32,280 bases of DNA from Bacillota bacterium. Lineage in GTDB: Bacteria > Bacillota > Clostridia > Ch29. The DNA lies in assembly GCA_028686075.1 (NCBI GenBank), contig JAQUCT010000013.1, positions 1-32,280 on the forward strand, given 5' to 3'. The position numbers were made by a program, and so were the translations under genes. This document shows, one piece after another, positions 6,665-13,232 of this stretch (position 1 is the stretch's first letter; each line of letters opens with the position of its first letter). Below the pieces are notes generated by a model. That model saw only the letters and a list, made by a program, of their open reading frames with translations. It was not told where the DNA came from and did not search any database.

Positions 6665-8113
6665 ATGAAACGAAAACTGGTCTTTGCCCTTGTTTGCTAT
6701 TTTGTTGGTGGGGTCTTATGCCTTGTCTGGGGAGTGGGACTTTGGGTCCTTCTCTTCCTGGCGGTGATGGCGATAGGGCTCCTTTTTGTTTTTTTGCCCC
6801 GCAGGGGGATATACCTGTTAGCGGCACTGGTGTTCTTTTGTGTGGGGGTTACCGGTTTTGCGCTGTACCGTATACAGGCGGAAACGGTGCAAAGCCATGC
6901 AGGACGCTGGGTGACGGTTAAAGGTTGGGTGGAGCCGGTTATACGGGAAGACTGCTTTCTGCTGGATGTGGAAGGCCTGTTGGTGGACGGCGAAGACATA
7001 GGGTACAGGGGTAAGCTTATGATGTATCCCGGTGGGGACGTCGGCAAGGTAACGATAGGGACCGTAGTGGAAGCGGATGGACAGCTGAAAATCCCCTCCG
7101 ACCAGGGGTATAAAAAGTACTGCCGGGGGCTGGGAGCCGAGGCACTTCTAAATTCCACTCCCTACCACATTGAGTTTGGCAGCGTAAAACCCTTTTCTGT
7201 AAAGTATTACAGTTCAAGGGCCGCCGGATGGGTAAAAGCAAAGCTGGAGGGAGCGGCGGTGCCGCCGGAGCAGGGCGAGATTATGAAGGGTCTTTTGCTG
7301 GGGGGCAGAGAGGTGGGCGCAGAAACCCGGGAGAGGTTCTCGGCAGTGGGTATATCGCATCTTTTGGCGGTTTCCGGGCTGCACGTTGGTATAATATGCG
7401 CGGTTCTTTTATGGGTTTTGAAAAGAATTGGCCTTTTCGGGTGGGAGAGGTTTATTTTACTGTGTGCCCTTCTGACATTTTTCTCGTTTATGGTGGGGCT
7501 TACCCCTTCGGTGGTCCGGGCGTCGATAATGATGGGAGTGGTTATGCTTGCGGTAGCCACAAACAGGAAACAGGATATGCTTACATCCCTATTCCTTGCG
7601 GCCTTCCTGCTTACGTCTATTAAGCCCTATATCATATACAGCATCTCCTTCCAGCTGTCCTTCATGGCATGCCTTGGGATTGCCTTGTTTTATCCGACAT
7701 TTGAGCAGCTGCTGTCCTTAATGGGCAGGCACCTTTCTGCAGCGGTTTCCATAACGCTGGCCTCCCAGATGCTTGTGCTGCCCCTCCTTGTCCATTATTT
7801 CGGCAGTTTTGCTCCCGTTTCGGTGCTGGCCAATATACTGGCGGTGCCGCTGGCGGGGCTGGTGCTTTGGCTTACGGTGGCCTTTCTTTTACTGTATCCG
7901 CTGCGAATACCGCTGTACTACACTATTATTTGGATAAATGGTATAATAATTAAAACAATAAACTATATAATTGATATAGCTGGGATGATACCCTATGGCA
8001 GTTTTAGTGTGGAAAGTGCCGGCCCCGGGTTTTTTATAGTGTATTATACGGCGGCTGCTGCGGTATGGCTGCTTTTAAGCTGGAATGGTTCCGAGAGGAG
8101 GATGGTAATTTGA
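6665..8113 (+). CDS. comEC: ComEC/Rec2-family DNA-uptake channel, short form
   Basis: A 482-residue polytopic membrane protein of the ComEC family, which carries single-stranded DNA across the cytoplasmic membrane in competence. Residues 1-70 hold two or three membrane helices, and about 78-180 form the soluble DUF4131/OB-like extracellular part. The Competence domain follows from about 205, with GLLLGGREVGAETRERFSAVGISHLLAVSGLHVGI and many helices to the C-terminus. It ends at residue 482, so the C-terminal metallo-beta-lactamase-like nuclease domain of long ComEC proteins (B. subtilis ComEC is about 776 residues) is absent, and no such ORF follows. Context (next to holA) supports orthology to comEC. 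The start is preceded by a weak AAAAGGT site. The stop overlaps the next start. Confidence 0.88.
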   Translation: MKRKLVFALVCYFVGGVLCLVWGVGLWVLLFLAVMAIGLLFVFLPRRGIYLLAALVFFCVGVTGFALYRIQAETVQSHAGRWVTVKGWVEPVIREDCFLLDVEGLLVDGEDIGYRGKLMMYPGGDVGKVTIGTVVEADGQLKIPSDQGYKKYCRGLGAEALLNSTPYHIEFGSVKPFSVKYYSSRAAGWVKAKLEGAAVPPEQGEIMKGLLLGGREVGAETRERFSAVGISHLLAVSGLHVGIICAVLLWVLKRIGLFGWERFILLCALLTFFSFMVGLTPSVVRASIMMGVVMLAVATNRKQDMLTSLFLAAFLLTSIKPYIIYSISFQLSFMACLGIALFYPTFEQLLSLMGRHLSAAVSITLASQMLVLPLLVHYFGSFAPVSVLANILAVPLAGLVLWLTVAFLLLYPLRIPLYYTIIWINGIIIKTINYIIDIAGMIPYGSFSVESAGPGFFIVYYTAAAAVWLLLSWNGSERRMVI

Positions 8114-8322
8114 AAAAAGTTGGAGTGGGGCTTATACTGGCCGGGTTGGCGGTTATGCTGCTTTATGCAGTCTATACCGTAATTACATCACCGGATATGT
8201 TCTTTATACTGAGGTTGGGCATTATTGGTATATTTGTCGGAATATTTGTGCTTATTACAGGACTAATAATTGAAAGAAAAAGGGACAGGGAGGCGGAGGA
8301 TGATGATACTGGTAAATACTAA
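8110..8322 (+). CDS. Small two-helix membrane protein, unknown function
   Basis: A 70-residue protein (MKKVGVGLILAGLAVMLLYAV...) with two hydrophobic helices at about 4-24 and 32-54 and a charged, acidic C-terminus (ERKRDREAEDDDTGKY). A TTG start at 8110 overlaps the comEC stop as TTGA, and AGGAGG at 8096-8101 lies eight bases upstream, so it is translationally coupled to comEC. An upstream in-frame ATG at 8065 lies deep in comEC and lacks such a site. Its end overlaps the start of the YbjQ-like gene. No family is recognised. Confidence 0.7.
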   Translation: MKKVGVGLILAGLAVMLLYAVYTVITSPDMFFILRLGIIGIFVGIFVLITGLIIERKRDREAEDDDTGKY

Positions 8323-8617
8323 CGATGTTCCCGGTAAAACCATCACAAAGGTCTATGGGCTGGTCAAGGGGAATACTATACACTCAAAGCATATTGGAAA
8401 GGACATAATGGCGGGTTTTAGAACGCTGGTGGGCGGAGAAATAAAGGAATATACCGAAATGCTGTCCGAAGCAAGGAAGATTGCATTAAAGCGTATGGTG
8501 GAGGAAGCAGAGGCACTGGGAGCCAATGCGGTTGTCAATGTGAGGTTTTCCACATCTTCGGTAATGCAGGGAGCAGCTGAGCTGCTTGCATATGGTACGG
8601 CGGTTTGGGTGAAATAG
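8303..8617 (+). CDS. YbjQ/UPF0145-family protein
   Basis: A 104-residue cytoplasmic protein of the YbjQ (UPF0145) family, annotated in databases as a putative heavy-metal-binding domain but without a proven role. The family opening xxVNTNDVPGKTITKVYGLVKGNTI is clear, as is the C-terminal pattern EAEALGANAVVNVRFSTSSVMQGAAELLAYGTAVWV. The start is taken at 8303 because family members usually begin MI-x(4,5)-ND; 8300 is also possible. AGGGAGG at 8287-8293 serves either. The first 20 bases overlap the preceding small membrane protein in another frame, suggesting coupling. A pair of small membrane protein and YbjQ is uncommon at this locus. Confidence 0.85.
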   Translation: MILVNTNDVPGKTITKVYGLVKGNTIHSKHIGKDIMAGFRTLVGGEIKEYTEMLSEARKIALKRMVEEAEALGANAVVNVRFSTSSVMQGAAELLAYGTAVWVK

Positions 8618-8620
8618 TAT

Positions 8621-9649
8621 ATGGATATGACACAGTTATTTAACAGTTTAAAACGGGGTGAGGTGGGAAGGCTGTACCTTTTTTATGGCCCCGAGGACCT
8701 TCTGATTAGGGAAGCGGTGGGCAGGATTAAGGAAATGCTTATACCCGCCTCAATGGAGCAGTTAAACCTTACCGTCATAGACGGGAACGCCGCAACTGCG
8801 GACAGTATTATTAATGCCTGCGAGACCCTGCCCTTTATGAACGAAAGGAGACTTATAATAGTAAACAATGCGGTCTTTTCACCGTCGGCGAGAAAAGGTT
8901 TTACAAAGGAGGATACAGAAAAGCTGCAGAATTCTTTCGGTAGCCTTTCCGGGCATACCTGCCTTGTTATTACAACCAAAGGCAGCCCCGATATGAGGAC
9001 AAAGCTTATGAAAACCTTTAAAGCCGTGGGCAATATGGTTGAATTCGGCAAGCTTAAACCCCAGGCTCTGGAAAAATGGGTTGCAAAGCGGTTTGCCGGA
9101 TTTGGCAAAAGGATATCCCCAGCGGTACTAAAGAGGTTTATTGAACTTATGGGATACTTAGGCAGGGATTCGGATAAAACGCTGGAAGGCGTTGCAAATG
9201 AGATTGAAAAGGTAGCGGAGTACTGCAAGGGCAGGGATGTAATAAAGAAAGAAGACGTGGAAACCCTTGCCCCGGAAAACCTGGATACAAATATATTCAA
9301 GCTGGTTGATTCAATAGGCGGTAAGGACATTTCAAAGGCTGTCAGGCTTTTGGAGGATATGAAACGGAGCGGAGAGCCGCCGGTCAGGGTGCTTTTTATG
9401 GTGGCAAGACAGTTCCGGCTGCTGCTACAGGCGTCATACTTTAAAGAAACAGGATACTCGGGCAGGGCAGTTGCGTCAAAGCTGCAGGTTCCGCCCTTTG
9501 TGGCCGGTTCCCTGATAAGGCAGTCCGGCAATTTTACCCGGGAGGCCCTTAAGAAGGCTTTGAAAGAATGCGGCGAAGCTGACGTTCGCATCAAAAGCGG
9601 CAGGATAGAGCCCTGGATTGCATTAGAGCTGCTTATTGCCGGATTGTAA
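8621..9649 (+). CDS. holA: DNA polymerase III subunit delta
   Basis: A 342-residue clamp-loader subunit that opens the beta sliding clamp during replication. The N-terminal motif GEVGRLYLFYGPEDLLIREAVGRIKE (residues 14-39), the LPFMNERRLIIVNNAVF segment (67-83), the central helix bundle (ENLDTNIFKLVDSIGGKDISKAVRLLEDM) and the C-terminal collar with IEPWIALELLI are typical. The length matches the family (about 330-350). Position between comEC and rpsT is conserved in Firmicutes. The start is three bases after the YbjQ-like stop, with a weak GGGTGA site; an in-frame ATG at 8627 is an alternative. It is followed by a bidirectional terminator facing rpsT. Confidence 0.95.
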   Translation: MDMTQLFNSLKRGEVGRLYLFYGPEDLLIREAVGRIKEMLIPASMEQLNLTVIDGNAATADSIINACETLPFMNERRLIIVNNAVFSPSARKGFTKEDTEKLQNSFGSLSGHTCLVITTKGSPDMRTKLMKTFKAVGNMVEFGKLKPQALEKWVAKRFAGFGKRISPAVLKRFIELMGYLGRDSDKTLEGVANEIEKVAEYCKGRDVIKKEDVETLAPENLDTNIFKLVDSIGGKDISKAVRLLEDMKRSGEPPVRVLFMVARQFRLLLQASYFKETGYSGRAVASKLQVPPFVAGSLIRQSGNFTREALKKALKECGEADVRIKSGRIEPWIALELLIAGL

Positions 9650-9660
9650 AATTATTGGAA

Positions 9661-9698
9661 TCAAAAAAGCGTACTGTAACATGTACGCTTATTTTTTT
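9661..9698 (+). terminator. Bidirectional terminator between holA and rpsT
   Basis: AAGCGTAC (9667-9674) pairs with GTACGCTT (9683-9690) around an 8-base loop. There is a T-tract on the plus side (9692-9698) and an A-tract before the stem (9663-9668) that becomes a T-tract on the minus strand. It can therefore end both holA and the convergent rpsT. Confidence 0.75.
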
Positions 9699-9704
9699 GA
9701 ATAA

Positions 9705-9968
9705 TTACATAGCGTTGTTAAGCCTCTTTGCAAGCCTGGATTTCTTTCTTGCTACGGTGTTTTTGTGAATAATACCTTTGGTTGCCGCCTTGTCCAGCTG
9801 TTTTTCCACCTTAATGAAAGCCGCTCTGGCCTGCTCGGCATCGCCTGCGTTTACTGCCGCGTCAAACCTTTTGGTGGCAGACTTAATCGCGGACTTATAT
9901 GACCTGTTTCTAGCCGTTCTTACTCTAGCGATCCTTGCTCTTTTTTCTGAAGATTTGATGTTTGCCAT
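9705..9968 (-). CDS. rpsT: Small ribosomal subunit protein bS20
   Basis: An 87-residue highly basic protein with the usual opening MANIKSSEKRARIARVRTARNRSYKSAIKSATKRF, rich in Lys/Arg/Ala and helical throughout. It binds 16S rRNA in the body of the 30S subunit. The length is exactly typical. On the minus strand AAGGGGGTGA precedes the ATG, and an extended -10 promoter lies just upstream. It is the only minus-strand gene of the housekeeping block, convergent with holA and divergent from gpr, as in Bacillus. Confidence 0.97.
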   Translation of the reverse strand: MANIKSSEKRARIARVRTARNRSYKSAIKSATKRFDAAVNAGDAEQARAAFIKVEKQLDKAATKGIIHKNTVARKKSRLAKRLNNAM

Positions 9969-10003
9969 TTACTTCACCCCCTTTTACGGGATTAACAAGT
10001 GAT

Positions 10004-10032
10004 ATTTTACCATGACGGATTCCAAAATGCAA
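10004..10032 (-). promoter_or_regulatory. Promoter of rpsT
   Basis: On the minus strand TTGCAT (10027-10032) and TAAAAT (10004-10009) are separated by 17 bases, and TGG directly before the -10 makes it an extended -10 promoter. It lies about 36 bases upstream of the rpsT start. Confidence 0.6.
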
Positions 10033-10071
10033 GCCGTGTTGAATAAAAAGGGAAATCTTAGCCAAACCTAT

Positions 10072-10106
10072 ACACAGTATTAACATTTGACAATACTGTG
10101 TTTTTA
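10072..10106. other. Orphan hairpin with T-tract in the rpsT-gpr gap
   Basis: ACACAGTATT (10072-10081) and AATACTGTGT (10092-10101) form a perfect 10-bp stem with a 10-base loop, followed on the plus strand by TTTT. It looks like an intrinsic terminator, but no plus-strand gene ends upstream after holA, which already has its own terminator. It may block readthrough toward gpr, end an unseen small RNA, or be an inverted repeat left by a mobile element. Confidence 0.4.
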
Positions 10107-10124
10107 TTCTGCAGATGTTTAAGC

Positions 10125-10312
10125 TGTATACAATGCGTTGATAAAGTTACATAAGATGTGTCATCCTGAAGGAGGAACGACTGAAGGATCTTTATATGCC
10201 TTCCGAAAGGTTCTTCGCTTATGCAAGGTTCTTCGCTTCGCTCAGGATGACAAGGGGGTCGCTCAGGATGACACGCTAAGGGATGTAAAGTTTTAAGTGT
10301 GTAATATATATA
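10125..10312. repeat. MITE-like inverted-repeat element, copy C
   Basis: The left end runs TGTATACAATGCGTTGATAA to TGTGTCATCCTG; the right end runs CGCTCAGGATGACACGC and GGATGTAAAGTTTTAAG to GTGTAATATATA. The right 60 bases match copy A closely, including the duplicated CGCTCAGGATGACA with an AGGGGGT spacer. The left part matches the reverse complement of copy D. It ends about 18 bases before gpr, so gpr transcription must start in or before the element. Confidence 0.65.
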
Positions 10313-10330
10313 GACTTTAGGAGGTGCGGC

Positions 10331-11305
10331 ATGTTCAACAAAAGAACAGACCTTGCGGTGGAAGCAAGGGATATGTACAGGGAGGATAAAAGTAAGGAGA
10401 TTCCCGGAGTGGAGGTTGACGTATCCGAAGCAAACGGAATAAAGATTACCAGGGTAAATATACAGCAGGAAGTGGGAGCGCGGATAATGAACAAGCCCGT
10501 TGGTAATTACATCACCATAGAGGCGGACGGTATAAGGAAAAGGGACAGGGATGTATACGAAGAGGCGAGCAGGACGCTGGGCGAGGAATTAAAAAGGATT
10601 GCCCCCGCTAACATGGATAGCACAACCCTGGTGGTGGGGCTGGGCAACTGGAACGTGACCCCCGATTCTCTGGGGCCTAAAACAATATCGCATCTTATGG
10701 TAACAAGGCATGTTTTCGAATATCTCCCCGACCAGGTGGATGAGGGCGTTTCACCGGTCTGTGCTATTTCGCCGGGGGTGCTGGGCATAACCGGTATAGA
10801 AACGGGGGAAATAATTGAGGGAATTGTATTCAGAATCAAGCCGGACAGGGTAATCGCGATAGACGCCCTTGCCTCCAGGAAAATGGAGAGAATAAACTCT
10901 ACCATACAGATAGCGGACACTGGTATTAGCCCCGGTTCGGGAGTAGGCAATAAACGAAAAGAGCTAAACCGCGAGACACTGGGCGTCCCTGTCATAGCCA
11001 TTGGAGTGCCCACGGTGGTGGATGCGGCTACCATGGCAAGCGACACCATAGATATGGTGGTGGATACAATGCTTAAGCAGGCGGATGAGGGGAAGGAGTT
11101 TTACCAGGTACTCCAAAGGATGAAGGGCGAGGACCGGTACAATCTAATCCGCGAGGTGCTCGACCCGAATGTGGGAAGCCTTGTGGTAACGCCGAAGGAA
11201 ATAGACGACATGATAAGGGATATGTCAAAAATACTCGCTAACGGGCTGAACATATACCTTCATCCCTCCATAGGTCCGGGCGATGTGGACAGATTCATAA
11301 ACTAA
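10331..11305 (+). CDS. gpr: Germination protease GPR (spore endopeptidase)
   Basis: A 324-residue aspartic-type endopeptidase (family A25) that degrades small acid-soluble spore proteins during germination. The sequence opens MFNKRTDLAVEARDMYRE, the family's N-terminus with a propeptide removed on activation. LVVGLGNWNVTPDSLGPKT carries D112, and VIAIDALASRK carries D178. The 66-residue spacing equals that of the two catalytic Asp residues D127 and D193 of B. megaterium GPR. AGGAGG precedes the ATG. The neighbour spoIIP is conserved. In Bacillus this gene is read by forespore sigma factors; here the upstream DNA is a MITE-like repeat and no sigma-G promoter is confidently seen. Confidence 0.95.
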   Translation: MFNKRTDLAVEARDMYREDKSKEIPGVEVDVSEANGIKITRVNIQQEVGARIMNKPVGNYITIEADGIRKRDRDVYEEASRTLGEELKRIAPANMDSTTLVVGLGNWNVTPDSLGPKTISHLMVTRHVFEYLPDQVDEGVSPVCAISPGVLGITGIETGEIIEGIVFRIKPDRVIAIDALASRKMERINSTIQIADTGISPGSGVGNKRKELNRETLGVPVIAIGVPTVVDAATMASDTIDMVVDTMLKQADEGKEFYQVLQRMKGEDRYNLIREVLDPNVGSLVVTPKEIDDMIRDMSKILANGLNIYLHPSIGPGDVDRFIN

Positions 11306-11313
11306 AGAAAAGG

Positions 11314-11340
11314 CACCGGTGCTTAAAAACCGATGCCTTT
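11314..11340 (+). terminator. Weak terminator-like hairpin after gpr
   Basis: GGCACCGGT (about 11312-11320) and ACCGATGCC (about 11329-11337) pair with one mismatch around an A-rich loop, followed by TTTAAATA. The short U-tract suggests partial termination between gpr and spoIIP. Confidence 0.45.
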
Positions 11341-11426
11341 AAATATAGGTAAACATATTGGATGGAGCGCAGGAATATATTTTTATAGTTGAACAAAAGC
11401 CGTAATGGAAGAGAGGGGTACTCAAA

Positions 11427-12608
11427 TTGATAAAGATAAAGACGATAAAGCCGGGTAAGTGGAGCGCGTTCATAATAATAGTTATAGGCCTTCTGGCTTT
11501 ATTTGCGGGCATAAGGAGTATGTATTCAAACTTGTCCGCCAGAGAGGTTTTTTTGCGGCAGGATTCGGGGACCTTCGATGACAGTCAGCAGTTGGTGGAC
11601 AGCATTTTAAGGATGGTGTTGGACAGAGCCTTACCGGCCATAGGGACCGAGAGAAGAGATAAGAACGATTCTTTTTTTAGGTCCCTAATTAGGATGGTTA
11701 CCCGTTGGAACTACAGGGACCCAAAAAACCTTATAGTTGCGGAGCTACCCATAATGGGGAGTTACGACCTGCCCTTCCCCAGCCGGGGTAGCGCGGCGGG
11801 TGTAGACCGTGGTAACCCCTACGACCCGGAGGAGGACTTAAACGATATACTAAACCAATACAAACCGGGTGAAATTGAGATAGGCACCGCCTTTGAAGGG
11901 GAGATAGGGGAAGACGGAAGACAGTTCCAGAACCCTGCCAGGACCCAGCTGGATATGGACCAGCCGGTGGTGCTTATTTATCATACCCACACCTCGGAGG
12001 CTTACAGGCCGTCCAAAGCTTATAACTATACCCCTACCGATGTGGACAGGACCATAGACGCCAGGTATTCGGTGGTAAGGGTGGGCAGGGAACTCCAGGA
12101 GATGCTGCAGTCACAGCACGGAATAAAGGCTGTACACATTACAACATTCCATGATTATCCGGAGTACACGCCGGCCTATTCAAGGTCCCTTAACTCCGTT
12201 CGCAGGGTAATGGCGGAACACCCCTCCATAAAGGTGGTAATCGATTTGCACCGTGACGCTTTCCCCATGAGAAATCGGGCTGAGGAACAGAGTGCCCGGG
12301 CACTGTCCGCTATTAAGGTGGGCGGGAAGGACATAGCAAAGCTTATGCTGGTGTGGGGGCCGGATGCGGTCAATGGCGCAGAGACACGGAAATTTGCAGA
12401 ACTCCTGAAGAATAAGATAAATGGACAGTGCCCCGGGCTGTGCCGCAGGGTTCTGGAAAAGAGAACCGGCCAGTACAACCAACAGCTGTCTGACTATTCG
12501 GCACTGGTTGAGGTAGGAAGCAACGCCAACACGATGGAGGAGGCACTTGCGTCGGTTCCGTACCTGGCAAAGGCCATAGTTGAAGCTATTGAGGAGATAA
12601 AGGAATAA
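11427..12608 (+). CDS. spoIIP: Stage II sporulation protein P
   Basis: A 393-residue membrane-anchored cell-wall hydrolase (amidase and endopeptidase) that works with SpoIID and SpoIIM in septal thinning and engulfment of the forespore. A single N-terminal helix lies at about 14-29. The catalytic domain shows VVLIYHTHTSEAYRP with H186 and H188, VVIDLHRDAFP with H275, and ALVEVGSNANT with E362, all diagnostic. The start is a TTG at 11427, chosen because GAGAGGGG (11411-11418) lies eight bases upstream and the membrane anchor then begins properly. It follows gpr and precedes a YqxA-like gene, as in Bacillus. Confidence 0.95.
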   Translation: MIKIKTIKPGKWSAFIIIVIGLLALFAGIRSMYSNLSAREVFLRQDSGTFDDSQQLVDSILRMVLDRALPAIGTERRDKNDSFFRSLIRMVTRWNYRDPKNLIVAELPIMGSYDLPFPSRGSAAGVDRGNPYDPEEDLNDILNQYKPGEIEIGTAFEGEIGEDGRQFQNPARTQLDMDQPVVLIYHTHTSEAYRPSKAYNYTPTDVDRTIDARYSVVRVGRELQEMLQSQHGIKAVHITTFHDYPEYTPAYSRSLNSVRRVMAEHPSIKVVIDLHRDAFPMRNRAEEQSARALSAIKVGGKDIAKLMLVWGPDAVNGAETRKFAELLKNKINGQCPGLCRRVLEKRTGQYNQQLSDYSALVEVGSNANTMEEALASVPYLAKAIVEAIEEIKE

Positions 12609-12668
12609 AAGGCCTGGTTTGGGACACAATTTATTTAGTAAAGGTGTACTGACAGAAAGGGGAGTGCT

Positions 12669-12959
12669 GTGGGCCGGCTGGAGAAAAGAAGGTACAGAAG
12701 GAGATTAAGGCTTAGAATTTTTGTGGGACTGCTGTTATGCCTTGCGCTTTTTTACTGTGGCCTTGCGGTTGTTGATGGGAGCCTTCGGGAAATGCTGGGT
12801 AAGGGGGACGACCGGCCCATATTTGGAGTGTACGGCCTGGACGAGCAGGTAATAAAGCTGGAGTTTGCGGGCAGCGAAGTTTCGATAGATAAAAGCGAAT
12901 GGGTTAGGGCTTACGAGACGGTAAAGGGTAGATTGGCAGAGATTTTTGCAAGGTATTAG
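12669..12959 (+). CDS. YqxA-like small membrane protein
   Basis: A 96-residue protein with a strongly basic N-terminus (GRLEKRRYRRRLRLR), one membrane helix at about 17-36, and an extracytoplasmic part with GVYGLDEQVIKLEFAGSEVSIDKSEW. The GTG start at 12669 has AAAGGGGAG a few bases upstream. In Bacillus subtilis the gene between spoIIP and lepA is yqxA (DUF3679), also a small single-helix protein. Position and topology agree, but residue-level homology is not certain to me, so no symbol is given. A role linked to spoIIP is only suggested by position. Confidence 0.65.
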   Translation: MGRLEKRRYRRRLRLRIFVGLLLCLALFYCGLAVVDGSLREMLGKGDDRPIFGVYGLDEQVIKLEFAGSEVSIDKSEWVRAYETVKGRLAEIFARY

Positions 12960-13021
12960 GAAACCATGGGGACGGTTCTCGCGGTTTACAGAGCACACAG
13001 ATCATAGGTATTAGTTCGCAG

Positions 13022-13049
13022 TTGGTAATTTACAGTCCAATGTTATAAT
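13022..13049 (+). promoter_or_regulatory. Extended -10 promoter upstream of the secreted-protein gene
   Basis: TTGGTA at 13022-13027 and TATAAT at 13044-13049 are 16 bases apart, and TGT (13041-13043) makes an extended -10. Transcription would begin near 13056 and meet the hairpin at 13066-13088 almost at once. Confidence 0.5.
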
Positions 13050-13065
13050 AGATTTTTTGTATGCT

Positions 13066-13088
13066 GCCTCTGTGGGGCGTTTTTTTTA
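13066..13088 (+). terminator. Short hairpin with long T-tract
   Basis: GCCTC (13066-13070) pairs with GGGGC (13074-13078) with one G-U pair and a 3-base loop, followed by GTTTTTTTT. The T-tract is excellent but the stem is short. It could end the upstream spoIIP transcript or act as an early attenuator for the promoter at 13022-13049. Confidence 0.5.
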
Positions 13089-13232
13089 TTGATTTGAGGA
13101 TTAAGCCGGTGAAGGGTTTAGTTTTGCGGCTGTTGTTGATATTATGTATACAGCAGGCTCTGTGAAATATTGAACCGGAAAAGGAACAGTTTTCTATGGG
13201 TATGTGTCTAAGGTGTGAAGGGGGGAGTTTGC

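Larger units (their letters stand above)
12960..13232 (+). other. Intergenic stretch before the secreted-protein gene
   Basis: This 273-base gap contains a GGGGACGGTTC core at 12968-12978 (same theme as the GGGGACA repeats), flanked by AAACC (12961-12965) and GGTTT (12983-12987). The extended -10 promoter and short terminator listed separately follow. The remaining 110 bases before the ATG show no clear structure or conserved motif. Confidence 0.4.

Noticed and set aside
8683-9594. 303-residue minus-strand frame opposite holA
   Set aside because: It is a Ser-rich shadow of holA with no ribosome binding site or recognisable family.
10331-10331. Sigma-G promoter for gpr
   Set aside because: The AT-rich end of repeat copy C contains loosely similar bases, but no pair of hexamers at correct spacing convinced me.
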